DNA of 64,000 bases from Clostridia bacterium (GCA_017516745.1 JAFXBF010000004.1:1-64000); one strand, 5' to 3'; numbered from the stretch's first letter, positions 51,863 through 60,475 are shown. The notes: generated from the letters alone by a model not told the origin. Made by a program: numbers and translations.

Positions 51863-54760
51863 ATGAAAAAACGTAAAACCTTAACCGTCAACCGACTGGC
51901 GGTCGGTAATCTCAAAACAAGAAAAAAGCAGTACACGCTGATGATAGTCGGCATACTGCTTGCAATGATATTTTCAAGCGGAGTGCTGTTCTTCCTGTCA
52001 TGTATGCAGTCCTCAAAGCAGGAGCAGGCACGCCGTGCAACAGGCGATTTTTACGGCTATTTCTATAACCCTAAAAATTATATTGACGTAGTAAAGGGAC
52101 AGGAAAACGGCTATATTGAATCCTTCGGCTACGGCTATATTCAAGGCTACGCATATACGGATGCCGAAAAGCAGGACAAAGGCACGGCAATTGCCCGCCT
52201 TGACGAGGAAGCAAAAAAGCTCTACTACGTCACCGTGCTTGAGGGCAGGTACCCCGAAAACAAGGGCGAAATTGCACTTGAAAAGGATGCCGCAGTACGT
52301 CTTGGCATTGAGCCTACCGTCGGCAGCAAAATTACACTTTCCGTCAAGGCTGCAAACGGCGAGGATTTTTCGAGTGAAGCGACTGAAAAAACCTACACTC
52401 TCGTCGGCGTTCTCAGCGACAAGCGCAGCAATATTGAGCGCGCATTGGACAGCAATAATCTTCCGCCCATACCTGCCGCTTTCGTAAGTGACAGCGAGAA
52501 AACAGCCGCAGGCGGGCTTGAAATCCCTGCTGTTTACTACAATCCCACCGAGGAAAGCATGAAGGAGAACATACCCAATACTGCCTATTACAATGACGGT
52601 GAAGTAGCCGACATTTATTACACCAGTGCCTTTTGGGAATACTTCATGCAGGAGGTTTACGACAACCTCGATATGCACCCCGACGACTCTATGGCACGCA
52701 ATAACCACCTGATACAGGTTAATGACCGTTACGGCTACACTATGGCGTTCATTGATAACACAACGCTGCTTGCCGTTGTTGCCGTTGTGCTTATGATAGC
52801 ATCGTGTATGGGTATCATAAACGCATTTACAACCAACCTTCAGGAACGCCGCAGGCAGATTGGTCTGCTTCGTGCCGTGGGCACAACAAAAAGGCAGATA
52901 ATTAATATTTTCGGCAGAGAGGCTTTTATAATCACGCTCATCTGTGCGCCGATAAGCGTTGCAATTTCCTATTTTGCCGTATGGCTTTTTGCAAGAATTA
53001 TGGGTGACAGCTTTATCTTTATGCCCAATATTATTGTCCTTGTGGGTACAACCGTCGTCAGCGTTGCCTGTGTTATGCTTTCTGCACTCATTCCATTGCT
53101 CCGTGCCGCAAGAATATCGCCTATGCAGGCAATACGCAATATCGATTTAAGCCGCAAAATGAAGCGTAAAAAAATCAAGCAGGAAAAGGAGTTCAACGCA
53201 CCGAAGCTCCTTGCAAAGCGCAGCATAAAATTTTATAAGGCAAAGCAAATCGGTGTCAGTATTATTCTTGCGCTCACAATTTTGCTCACCTGCTTCGGCT
53301 TTTCCGTTATCAGCGCTGAGCTTGAAAGCAGCTATTGGAACTACAACCAGACAGGCGACTATATTATTGTAAGGCAAAGCTACCCGGGTGTGAGCAATTA
53401 TATAAATATGTTCACGCTCGACAAGGGCTTAACCGCAAACGATATTCAGGATATATACGATTATCCTTTGTTTGAAAGCGCTTACGGCTACAAAACAGCA
53501 AAATCCTACATTATAGTGGACGAATATTCCGAGTATATGGATATGCTTTCAATGACCTGGCAGAGCATCCGCTACTATAACAACGTTTCGGGCTACACCA
53601 ACGCAGATTTTGAAATACAGGATATGACCTTTGAAAAGCTGAAAAAGCTCTGGCTCAACAAGGGTGAGGAGCTCAATTACCCGATATTAAAAAAGCAATC
53701 ACAAACCGACAAGGAAATGTTCCAGGTTGAAATCAAGGGCTATGACGAAAAAATGATAAAGGAAAACCTTGACCGCTTTGAAGTTGTTGATGGTAAAATT
53801 GATATAGATAAGCTCAATTCGGGCGAAGAAATATTGCTCGTTGCGCCGCCCGAAATCGGCTTCAGCGCAAGGTTCAACAAAAAAGGTGAAATTGAGCACT
53901 ACACCGTTTACGATATGACGAATTTGCCCGATTACTATTACCGTGAAAAATACAAGGCTTTTGCAACGGTAAAGCTTAACTACAAGGCAGGAGATACTAT
54001 TGACCTCAAAACTCTGTTTTCGGATGAAACCAATTTTGATTACGAGGAATACGGCGAGCACCCGAAATTTGTCGAAATGACCTCAACCGAAAAGCAGGTT
54101 AAAATCGGCGCAATCATAAAGCCCTTTGCCTTTGGCGACTGGATGTATTCGAGCACGGAGTTTGACGTAATAACAACCGCCGCCGGTGCGGACGCAATAA
54201 CGCTGACCGAGCTGCCTTATCAGGAATTAAATATCAACTTCAAAGGTGAGGTTGACGAGGAAACCGACAAAACCGCTATGGCTCACCTTGACGCTATCTT
54301 TTCGGGCACTCATTTCTGTGCACGCTCGGGCTTTGAAACCCAGCAGGAGAATATGAACAACCTCAAAATACTTGTAATCTGCCTTGTGTCAATAGTCATT
54401 CTCTTTTTCTCAATCTGCGCAAGCATTGTCAATAACTCCCTCACCGCAAAGATAAGAGAGAGCAAGCGTGAAATAGGCACATTGCGAGCAGTCGGTGCAT
54501 CCGCAAAAGAAATCACGCAATCGTATATCCGTCAGTTTCTTTCAATGTTCGGCTGGGGCTGCTCGGCAGGCTTTGCAGGTTATATAATAGGTCATCTCGG
54601 AATTATTGCGTATTTCAAAGACCCGAATTATCTCACCTTTGAAATATGGCAGGCAATACTGATTATCGCCGTCCTTTTCCTGATTTGCAGTATCAACCTT
54701 TACGCAAAAATCAAAAAGGAAATGAAGAACAGCATTGTTGAAAACATCCGTGAACTATAA
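51863..54760 (+). CDS. FtsX-like ABC permease, 965 aa
   Basis: Two FtsX modules: one membrane helix near 25-48, a large extracellular domain (~50-300), three helices around 300-420 (with TTKRQIINIFGREAFIITLI), then a second helix near 470, a second extracellular domain (~490-820) and three terminal helices with IRESKREIGTLRAVGASAKE. The large outer domains suit peptide or lipid sensing rather than a pore. With the ATPase it may expel antimicrobial peptides or drive an outer partner. GTGAGGA precedes the ATG. Confidence 0.9.
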   Translation: MKKRKTLTVNRLAVGNLKTRKKQYTLMIVGILLAMIFSSGVLFFLSCMQSSKQEQARRATGDFYGYFYNPKNYIDVVKGQENGYIESFGYGYIQGYAYTDAEKQDKGTAIARLDEEAKKLYYVTVLEGRYPENKGEIALEKDAAVRLGIEPTVGSKITLSVKAANGEDFSSEATEKTYTLVGVLSDKRSNIERALDSNNLPPIPAAFVSDSEKTAAGGLEIPAVYYNPTEESMKENIPNTAYYNDGEVADIYYTSAFWEYFMQEVYDNLDMHPDDSMARNNHLIQVNDRYGYTMAFIDNTTLLAVVAVVLMIASCMGIINAFTTNLQERRRQIGLLRAVGTTKRQIINIFGREAFIITLICAPISVAISYFAVWLFARIMGDSFIFMPNIIVLVGTTVVSVACVMLSALIPLLRAARISPMQAIRNIDLSRKMKRKKIKQEKEFNAPKLLAKRSIKFYKAKQIGVSIILALTILLTCFGFSVISAELESSYWNYNQTGDYIIVRQSYPGVSNYINMFTLDKGLTANDIQDIYDYPLFESAYGYKTAKSYIIVDEYSEYMDMLSMTWQSIRYYNNVSGYTNADFEIQDMTFEKLKKLWLNKGEELNYPILKKQSQTDKEMFQVEIKGYDEKMIKENLDRFEVVDGKIDIDKLNSGEEILLVAPPEIGFSARFNKKGEIEHYTVYDMTNLPDYYYREKYKAFATVKLNYKAGDTIDLKTLFSDETNFDYEEYGEHPKFVEMTSTEKQVKIGAIIKPFAFGDWMYSSTEFDVITTAAGADAITLTELPYQELNINFKGEVDEETDKTAMAHLDAIFSGTHFCARSGFETQQENMNNLKILVICLVSIVILFFSICASIVNNSLTAKIRESKREIGTLRAVGASAKEITQSYIRQFLSMFGWGCSAGFAGYIIGHLGIIAYFKDPNYLTFEIWQAILIIAVLFLICSINLYAKIKKEMKNSIVENIREL

Positions 54761-54789
54761 TTTATTTGTTATCAGTAAGGAGCAGTTTA

Positions 54790-54993
54790 GTGAAAATGAA
54801 TATTTTGAAATATCTGCTGTTTATTATAATTCCTGCTGTATCTGTCCTTCTATGTGTGACATTTGAACTTGCACAGGGAGAAAGAATAGAAGAAATTATT
54901 TTTGGTATTATGTCGGGAATTGTATTAGATTTGATTTATTTGATTGTTCTTTTGCTGATGAACAAGAAATCCGTTTATAACAAAAACAAGTAA
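54790..54993 (+). CDS. Small membrane protein, 67 aa
   Basis: GTG start at 54790 with AAGGAG at 54777-54782; ATG 54796 is an alternative. Two hydrophobic helices (ILKYLLFIIIPAVSVLLCV and IVLDLIYLIVLLLM) separated by a short charged stretch. It begins 29 bp after the permease and is probably an accessory of the exporter. Not recognised as any family. Confidence 0.6.
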   Translation: MKMNILKYLLFIIIPAVSVLLCVTFELAQGERIEEIIFGIMSGIVLDLIYLIVLLLMNKKSVYNKNK

Positions 54994-55022
54994 TCATATT
55001 ACAGTTTGACGAGCTCTTTTTA

Positions 55023-55118
55023 CACCTCATCCACCACCGTTCGGCGGTTAGCGTAACTGTTATATCTGAAGGCTTCCCCTTTGAGGGGAAGCTGTCACCG
55101 AAGGTGACTGATGAGGTG
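55023..55118. repeat. Palindromic intergenic repeat with CACCTCATC/GATGAGGTG ends
   Basis: CACCTCATC at 55023-55031 and GATGAGGTG at 55110-55118 bound the element. Inside are the palindromes GGCTTCCCC...GGGGAAGC and GTCACCGAAGGTGAC. It resembles short non-autonomous repeats common in clostridial genomes. Confidence 0.7.
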
Positions 55119-55157
55119 CATGCGGAGCATTAACCTTCTTTTCAAAGGAGGTTTTTC

Positions 55158-55183
55158 GTAGGGTCGATTCACGAATCGACCGC
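55158..55183. repeat. GTAGGG-family palindrome
   Basis: GTAGGGTCGATTCACGAATC followed by GACC; a perfect GGTCGATTC/GAATCGACC stem. A related string GGGCAATTCGTGAATTACCC lies at 55209-55228. Confidence 0.65.
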
Positions 55184-55279
55184 CGTAAAAGTGATATGTC
55201 GGTAAATTTTGGGCAATTCGTGAATTACCCATATAAGAGCCTACAAACCATAATTCGTACACCAAAAGGACTGAAAACA

Positions 55280-56566
55280 ATGAAACGATTATTACTGATT
55301 TTTAGTTTAATATTTATCTTTTCTTTCTCCGTTTTTGCCGAAGAAGTGCCGTCAACACCAAAGCTTATGGTGACCCAATACTCCGTTGACAGTGGTACGA
55401 TTAACGCAGGCAGCTCGGCAAAGCTGACGGTAAAGCTGACTAACACCCACCGCAGTATTGATATAAAAAACATCAAGCTCACCTTTTCCGACCCGTCGGG
55501 AGAGATAATCCCCGACGGCACGGGAACAGCCTATGTCAGCAAAATTTATTCAGGCAGAACCTACACTTGGGTGCTTGAACTCAAAGCAACAGAAAAGGCA
55601 ACCGACGGCAACCACGCTGTTACGGTTTCGGCTGAATATGAAACCGAAAACGGATCAAGCGGAAGTTCAAACGACACGCTCAACATAAATGTTAAGGGTA
55701 AAGCAGAGGAAGAAACCAAACAAAACAATTCAAGCCCAAGGCTTATGGTAACGGATTACAAAATTGAGAACGGTTTTATCTCTCCCGATAGCAGCGCAAC
55801 TTTGAAAGTAACTATCAAAAACACTAACCCCAATAAGGCCGTCAGCAACATCAAGCTGTCGCTCTCTGATGAAAGCGGCGAAATCAAGCCCGACGGAATG
55901 GGCACAAAATATGTGTCCGCTATTTCCGCAGGCGGCGAGTATGTGTGGACAGTCAAACTCACAGCCGCAAACACAGCCGCCGCAAACGAGCACAAGCTGA
56001 ATCTCTCAATGGAATATGAGGACGAAAACCACAGCCCTTATTCCGCAAGCGATACCTTGCTCGTTCAGGTACGGCAGGCTGCTTCACTTGATTACAGCGG
56101 TGCACAGCTACCGGTAAAGGTTATTCAGGGCAATGTTACCACCGTTACTCTTACGCTTATGAACACGGGAAAAAGCACACTTTACAACTGTATGTTCGAG
56201 TTTGATGTGGATGGCTTAAACGGTGGCGGAAGCACCTTTGTCGGTACAATAAACGCAGGCGAATCCGGCACAGGCAACGCTAACTTAAGAGTCAGCGAAG
56301 AATTTCTCGGCGAAGTAAACGGCACGCTCACAATCAGCTACGAGGACGATTACGGCGAGAAGTACACCAAAACAGTCGATGTCCAAACCGTTATCGAAGA
56401 AAAGGCAGAGCTGACCGACACACTTGGTGAAGAGGAAGAAAAACAGAACAACCTCTGGTGGCTCTTCCTGCTTATCGGTCTTGCTGTCGGCGGCGCACTC
56501 GGCTTTGGCATACCCTACGCCATACGCTCAAGCAATCAACGCAAAGAAGACGAAAAAAGGCTGTAA
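55280..56566 (+). CDS. Membrane-tethered CARDB-like beta protein, 428 aa
   Basis: The start is ATG 55280 with AAAGGA upstream. The signal peptide is ~1-20 (LLLIFSLIFIFSFSVFA). Two homologous beta domains follow (about 25-140 and 155-275), both starting LMVT-Y and containing AGSSAKLTVKLTNT or SSATLKVTIKNTN and a SD-SGEI-PDG-GT motif, which fits CARDB-type Ig-like folds. A third beta domain is at ~280-375. A transmembrane helix near 393-415 (WWLFLLIGLAVGGALGFGIP) and a short basic tail end the protein. It may be an outer partner of the FtsX exporter encoded upstream. Three-way link inferred from position only. Confidence 0.75.
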   Translation: MKRLLLIFSLIFIFSFSVFAEEVPSTPKLMVTQYSVDSGTINAGSSAKLTVKLTNTHRSIDIKNIKLTFSDPSGEIIPDGTGTAYVSKIYSGRTYTWVLELKATEKATDGNHAVTVSAEYETENGSSGSSNDTLNINVKGKAEEETKQNNSSPRLMVTDYKIENGFISPDSSATLKVTIKNTNPNKAVSNIKLSLSDESGEIKPDGMGTKYVSAISAGGEYVWTVKLTAANTAAANEHKLNLSMEYEDENHSPYSASDTLLVQVRQAASLDYSGAQLPVKVIQGNVTTVTLTLMNTGKSTLYNCMFEFDVDGLNGGGSTFVGTINAGESGTGNANLRVSEEFLGEVNGTLTISYEDDYGEKYTKTVDVQTVIEEKAELTDTLGEEEEKQNNLWWLFLLIGLAVGGALGFGIPYAIRSSNQRKEDEKRL

Positions 56567-56580
56567 ACAGTATAACAAAC

Positions 56581-56618
56581 AACCCCCGAAGTGAAATCTC
56601 ACTCACTTCGGGGGTTAA
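56581..56618 (+). terminator. Terminator after the CARDB-like gene
   Basis: AACCCCCGAAGTGA and TCACTTCGGGGGTT form a 14-bp perfect stem, followed by AATTTAT. Confidence 0.85.
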
Positions 56619-56680
56619 TTTATGCCCAAAAGAAGACAAAAACACGATTTTTGCTAAAAATCAGCCCACTTTTGGCAGAT

Positions 56681-56806
56681 GAGTTGAGCTTAAATACGAA
56701 AGATTTTGTGAAGGTGAAGTACGGTGATGAAGAGTATTAGATTTATACTTCTCTCCGCAAAATCGGTGCTTTCAAAAAAGCGTTCTTGAAATTTGGTGAA
56801 AAGTAA
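56681..56806 (+). pseudogene. Broken duplicate of the 3' end of the LytTR regulator gene
   Basis: Read in frame, the segment gives TKDFVKVKYGDEEY, a TAG stop, IYTSLRKIGAFKKAFLKFGE and a final K before TAA at 56804-56806. It matches the last ~35 codons of the gene at 48767-49270. The 52 bases 56742-56793 are identical to 49206-49257. There is no start or upstream part. Confidence 0.88.
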
Positions 56807-56815
56807 ATATAAAGC

Positions 56816-56862
56816 AAAATGAGCATCACTTTGACTGTAAAGACAAAAGTGATGCTCATTTT
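56816..56862 (+). terminator. Terminator hairpin after the LytTR fragment
   Basis: AAAATGAGCATCACTTT and AAAGTGATGCTCATTTT form a 17-bp perfect stem. Confidence 0.8.
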
Positions 56863-56888
56863 ATAACTGAAACTATATACAAACAAAA

Positions 56889-56951
56889 AATCCGAACGTG
56901 TCACCTGAAATGACAAAGTTCGGATTATTTGTGTTTGGTGGGCAGGGGTGG
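56889..56951 (-). repeat. tRNA-Tyr 3'-end fragment with its own terminator hairpin (middle copy)
   Basis: TTTGGTGGGCAGGGGTGG at 56934-56951 is identical to 57125-57142, the 3' end of tRNA-Tyr. On the minus strand it is followed by the hairpin AATCCGAAC/GTTCGGATT (56889-56927) and a T run. The remaining tRNA is missing. Confidence 0.8.
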
Positions 56952-57014
56952 TGATTAATAGTATATTTTCTGTGCTGACCCGCTTGGCACGGCTTGTTTG
57001 TTGAATTTATGTTG

Positions 57015-57079
57015 GCGGAATCCCACGGGCTAAAAACAGTCCACAGGACTGTTTTCTTAACGCCCTTTCGAATCCACCC
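57015..57079. repeat. tRNA-associated palindromic element
   Basis: GGAATCCCACGGGCTAAAAA, CAGTCC ACA GGACTG and TTTTCTTAACGCCC then TTTCGAATCCACCC: an inverted repeat whose outer ends imitate the tRNA T-arm (GGATTCGAA on the minus strand). Its right half recurs at 47001-47035. Confidence 0.75.
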
Positions 57080-57092
57080 TTATATGCAAAAA

Positions 57093-57125
57093 ATTAAGAA
57101 CCACACAAAAAGTGTGATTCTTAAT
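57093..57125 (-). terminator. Terminator of the tRNA-Thr/tRNA-Tyr unit
   Basis: ATTAAGAACCACAC and GTGTGATTCTTAAT form the stem; on the minus strand it is followed by TTTTTGC. Confidence 0.85.
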
Positions 57126-57126
57126 T

Positions 57127-57211
<85 letters not shown>

Positions 57212-57220
57212 ATATAAAAT

Positions 57221-57296
57221 TGGAGCTGGTGGACGGACTCGAACCCCCGACCTGCTGATTACAAATCAGCTGCTCTACCAACTGAGCTACACCAGC
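57221..57296 (-). tRNA. tRNA-Thr: tRNA-Thr (anticodon TGT), CCA encoded
   Basis: On the minus strand the acceptor GCTGGTG pairs with CACCAGC, discriminator T, CCA encoded. D-arm TAGCTCAGTTGGTAGAGCA, anticodon stem-loop CTGATTTGTAATCAG with TGT, and T-arm GGGGGTTCGAGTCC. Standard 76-nt cloverleaf. Confidence 0.97.
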
Positions 57297-57498
57297 GAAC
57301 TGAACGCTCGACTAATATATCACAAAAACACGGCATAGTCAAGAGAATTTTCAAAAATTTTTAAAATTATTTTGAAAAGGCGAAAACTATATTGTGCTTG
57401 TTCGGCAGAGTTCGGCTTGATGGGATGTTAAAACAGGTATAGCATCGTAGAGTCTATTCTCTTTCTTGACCGTAATTTACCGTTATATCCCTTTTACT

Positions 57499-57524
57499 GT
57501 GGACAATTCGTGAATTGTCCCTAC
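57499..57524. repeat. GTAGGG-family palindrome (reverse orientation)
   Basis: GGACAATTCGTGAATTGTCC followed by CTAC: the complement starts GTAGGGACAATTC, matching the family. 57297-57594 otherwise shows no gene. Confidence 0.7.
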
Positions 57525-57594
57525 AAATACAATCATCCCGATAAATCGCAATTTATCAAACGGTTTCGGTGAGAAGCTTTTTGTTGCTCGGGTA

Positions 57595-57623
57595 TTGAAT
57601 AATTTTTGCAATTATGCTAAACT
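57595..57623 (+). promoter_or_regulatory. Possible promoter of an untranslated transcript or leader
   Basis: TTGAAT (57595-57600), 17 bp, TAAACT (57618-57623), directly before the inverted-repeat element. Confidence 0.5.
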
Positions 57624-57627
57624 TATA

Positions 57628-57791
57628 GTTGCCAAACCAATTGAATATAAAAACAAGGGCGAATTCTTTTATTTTATAGGGATATTATACTCTTTTTTGC
57701 ACAAACATAGTTGTATTGTGAATTTGATAAAATGCAAATTCCATCAATACAACTGTGCTTAATTGCCCTTTATATTGAATTGGTTTGGCGA
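57628..57791. repeat. 164-bp inverted-repeat (MITE-like) element
   Basis: GTTGCCAAACCAATTGAATA (57628 onward) and the complement of TATTGAATTGGTTTGGCGAC (to 57791) are terminal inverted repeats of about 25 bp. An inner pair CATAGTTGTATTG and CAATACAACTGTG gives a second stem. No coding content. Confidence 0.75.
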
Positions 57792-57811
57792 CTGTCGGAG
57801 TTTGCGTTTTT

Positions 57812-57841
57812 GTGCGTCTGCTTCGGCAGGCGCACTTTTTT
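57812..57841 (+). terminator. Strong terminator upstream of the zinc-ribbon gene
   Basis: GTGCGTCTGC and GCAGGCGCAC with a TTCG loop, then six T. It lies 45 bp before the next ATG, so it ends or attenuates a transcript that contains no gene in between. Confidence 0.88.
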
Positions 57842-57886
57842 AATGCCCAAAAGTAAAACCAAAACAAAATAAAAGGAGAACAAAAA

Positions 57887-58792
57887 ATGGAAACTTTACT
57901 TACGTCAATGGCTGTTTATATCCCTGTAGTAGCGGTGCTGGAAATTCTGTCGGTGCTGTTTTCGCTGCTGTTTATGCATTATTCGGCGAAGTACAGAAAT
58001 CAGAAGCTCTCCGCAGGTTGGTATGTCTGCGGTATTCTTTTCGGGTTCTGGACGATTATAGTTTTTCTCATCAAGCGCAAGGATTTTCCGGGTGAGGATG
58101 CAAAAGTGTGTGCGCAATGCGGCGATGTTTATCTGAAAGATGCCGTGCAATGCCCCAAATGCGGCACAGACCTGCCCGAAGCTAACGCCGACGAAAAGAA
58201 AAAACAGAAAAAGCTCAGCCGCATATTCGGTGCGGCAATTGTTGTTACATTTATTGTCGCTGTTGCTGTGGGCATAATTTTTGGCGTTGTGTTCAGCGAA
58301 GGTGTTATTGACGACAAACTGCTCGATGAAAATTACAGAATAGCCGTAAACGGAGTTTATTATGACAAAATGGGCAACAGCTATGAGGACGAAACGGAAG
58401 TTCTGCTTTACGATGAGGAAGGAAGAATATATACATATACGCTTGAGGAAGTTGCGGACAAAGAAGACGATTTCTTTTCATACGAGGAAGAATATTATGT
58501 TCGTGACGACGGCAAAAAATATCTGATTTACGATTGCTACGTAACGCAGGACGGCTGGTTTTACTGCGACAAGGCCTATGAGCTTGAAATGTATTCACCC
58601 GACACAAGCACTATGACCGAGGAAGAGCTGGACGCTTATTACGAGGGCAATATGGAGCTGTATGAAGCGGATTACAAGTACTACGATTATCCGTATGCAG
58701 ACAAGGAAGGAAACCTTTATTACGATGCTTACGAAGCATCTTGGAACGAAAAAGGCGAGCTTATAACGGCGGAAAACGACCCGACAAAATAA
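57887..58792 (+). CDS. Zinc-ribbon membrane protein of unknown function, 301 aa
   Basis: Two N-terminal helices (about 7-32 and 42-64), then a cytoplasmic zinc ribbon CAQCGDVYLKDAVQCPKCG (two CxxC pairs near 76-94), a third helix near 113-137 (AAIVVTFIVAVAVGIIFGVV) and an acidic, Tyr-rich extracellular C-terminus of ~160 residues (EEEYYVRDDGKKYLIYD). AAAAGGAG precedes the ATG. A strong terminator upstream suggests transcription control, or a promoter that I could not place. Function unknown. Confidence 0.75.
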   Translation: METLLTSMAVYIPVVAVLEILSVLFSLLFMHYSAKYRNQKLSAGWYVCGILFGFWTIIVFLIKRKDFPGEDAKVCAQCGDVYLKDAVQCPKCGTDLPEANADEKKKQKKLSRIFGAAIVVTFIVAVAVGIIFGVVFSEGVIDDKLLDENYRIAVNGVYYDKMGNSYEDETEVLLYDEEGRIYTYTLEEVADKEDDFFSYEEEYYVRDDGKKYLIYDCYVTQDGWFYCDKAYELEMYSPDTSTMTEEELDAYYEGNMELYEADYKYYDYPYADKEGNLYYDAYEASWNEKGELITAENDPTK

Positions 58793-58810
58793 GCAACACA
58801 TTGCGGAAAA

Positions 58811-58827
58811 TCCGACACGGTGTCGGA
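58811..58827. promoter_or_regulatory. Perfect 8-bp palindrome
   Basis: TCCGACAC G GTGTCGGA. It could be the end of the previous transcript (no T run) or an operator next to the repeats at 58830-58868. Confidence 0.5.
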
Positions 58828-58829
58828 GT

Positions 58830-58868
58830 TTGTAACCAAATTGTAACTATTTGTAACCATTTTGTAAC
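58830..58868 (+). promoter_or_regulatory. Four helically phased TTGTAAC direct repeats
   Basis: TTGTAAC starts at 58830, 58841, 58851 and 58862, steps of 11, 10 and 11 bp, ending exactly at the -35 of the next promoter. This is the spacing expected when copies of a regulator stack along one face of the helix. Confidence 0.75.
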
Positions 58869-58896
58869 CGACATTTGAAAAATAAAATGGTATAAT
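58868..58896 (+). promoter_or_regulatory. Promoter of the M28-like peptidase gene
   Basis: CCGACA (58868-58873), 17 bp, TATAAT (58891-58896) with TG extension. The weak -35 abuts the TTGTAAC array, suggesting an activated promoter. Confidence 0.7.
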
Positions 58897-58928
58897 GTTT
58901 ACAAAGGAAAACAAAAAGGAGGATGAAA

Positions 58929-60413
58929 ATGAATTTTATAATTTCAAAAGAAGAAATGCTTGAAGGTATGCACAAGATGAATTCCTTCGGCACAAGGCTT
59001 ACGGGAAGCCGTGGTCACAACGGTTTTATCCGTTGGCTTAAAGAAGAAATCGCCAAAATGGAAATCCCGATTTATTCCGACCCGTTTTTTTTCAGGCGCT
59101 GGGAAGAAAAACGTTCGTCAATTGAAATTATTGACGGTGACGAGAAAATTGACATTCCCGTTTCCTCGGCATACCCCTATTCGGGCGAAACCGATGCCGA
59201 CGGAATAACCGAAGAGCTTGTGTATGTGAAAAGTGTGAAGGACATACCGAAAACAACGGGCAAAATTGCGGTTTTCAACGTGGCAAACATTAACTTTTTG
59301 CCCAGCGAAATTGCCTTTGACAAACGAACAAGCTACCCGGAGGACGTTGTGCTTGAAAAGAAGTACGAGGGCCCCGTCATCACGAGCTTTGTGCAATGCT
59401 TTTACGGTATTGTTTCAAAGCTTTCCAAGGCAAAGGCAGTCATACTGATTTGGAAAGGCCTGCACGACGATATGATTGAGGGACAGTACCTTTCCTTCAT
59501 TGCAGACTACCAGAACATACCTATGCTTTGGGTAAACGAAACCAACGGCAAGCGTTTGATTGAAGCGGCAAAGGAGCATAAAAAAGCAAAGCTTGTACTT
59601 GAGGCAGAGATTGAAGAACACGCATTTACAGAGAGCTTTTACTGTATAATCGAGGGCAGAAACAAGAGAGAAAACGTAATCGTAAACACTCACACCGACG
59701 GCACAAACTGCGTTGAGGAAAACGGTCCGATTGCGCTGCTGCAGCTGATGAAAAATATGAAAGATATGCAGCTTGAAAGAACGCATATTTTCGTTTTCAC
59801 AACGGGTCATTTCCGTCTGCCGCATTTCGAGGATATAAGAACGGGTGCGTTTCAGTCCGTTTCCCGTTGGCTGGCTATGCACAGGGATTTGTGGGACGGC
59901 AAGGGTGAGCATATGAAGTGTGTTGCCGACCTGACAATCGAGCATCTGGGCTGTAAAGAGTGGCGTGATATCGACGGCGAATACAAGTACACGGGCAAGC
60001 CCGAAATCGACCTCGTTTACACTGGCAACAAATTTATGGACAGGCTTTATATTGACACCGTCAAAGAAAGAAAAACCGTGCGCACGATGACGCTGCGAGG
60101 TCACAACGCTTTACATTTCGGTGAGGGTCAGAATTTCTTTACAATGGGTGTTCCGGAAATCAGCCTTGTGCCGGCACCCTATTATCTCTGTGTTGTAAGC
60201 GACAGCCACGAAATGGAAAAGTTCGACATCGACCTTATGACGGAACAGACCGAAACCTTTGCAAGGCTGATTGAAAAAATCGAAAAAATCTCCGCAAAAA
60301 CCTTGGGCAAAAGCGACGGATATTCTATTCTGAAAGCCAAAAGCGTTTCGGGCGGATACGATTTCAGCCTGAAGGGTCTGGCAGGCAAAATTTCATCAGA
60401 AATAAGGAAGTGA
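58929..60413 (+). CDS. M28-like metallopeptidase family protein, 494 aa
   Basis: ATG 58929 has a proper 6-bp spacing from AAGGAGG (58916-58922), whereas ATG 58923 touches it. No signal peptide. The N-terminal GTRLTGSRGHNGFIRWLKEE helix is typical of M28 peptidases, followed by a PA-like insert (about 90-220). VIVNTHTDGTNCVEENGPIAL near 257 carries the His-x-Asp metal motif, and FTTGHFRLPHFEDI follows. The classical Glu-Glu and second His/Asp positions are not clear, so activity is not certain. A cytoplasmic aminopeptidase-like role is inferred. The gene is monocistronic behind the TTGTAAC array. Confidence 0.68.
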   Translation: MNFIISKEEMLEGMHKMNSFGTRLTGSRGHNGFIRWLKEEIAKMEIPIYSDPFFFRRWEEKRSSIEIIDGDEKIDIPVSSAYPYSGETDADGITEELVYVKSVKDIPKTTGKIAVFNVANINFLPSEIAFDKRTSYPEDVVLEKKYEGPVITSFVQCFYGIVSKLSKAKAVILIWKGLHDDMIEGQYLSFIADYQNIPMLWVNETNGKRLIEAAKEHKKAKLVLEAEIEEHAFTESFYCIIEGRNKRENVIVNTHTDGTNCVEENGPIALLQLMKNMKDMQLERTHIFVFTTGHFRLPHFEDIRTGAFQSVSRWLAMHRDLWDGKGEHMKCVADLTIEHLGCKEWRDIDGEYKYTGKPEIDLVYTGNKFMDRLYIDTVKERKTVRTMTLRGHNALHFGEGQNFFTMGVPEISLVPAPYYLCVVSDSHEMEKFDIDLMTEQTETFARLIEKIEKISAKTLGKSDGYSILKAKSVSGGYDFSLKGLAGKISSEIRK

Positions 60414-60426
60414 AATATATAAAAAT

Positions 60427-60475
60427 ACCTCGTTGAGATTTACGGAAAACCGTAATCAAAACGAGGTGTTTTTTT
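60427..60475. terminator. Bidirectional terminator after the M28-like gene
   Basis: ACCTCGTT/AACGAGGT outer stem with inner ATTTACGG/CCGTAAT stem and a T8-type run on the plus strand; A-rich upstream gives T on the minus strand for the small convergent gene. Confidence 0.85.
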
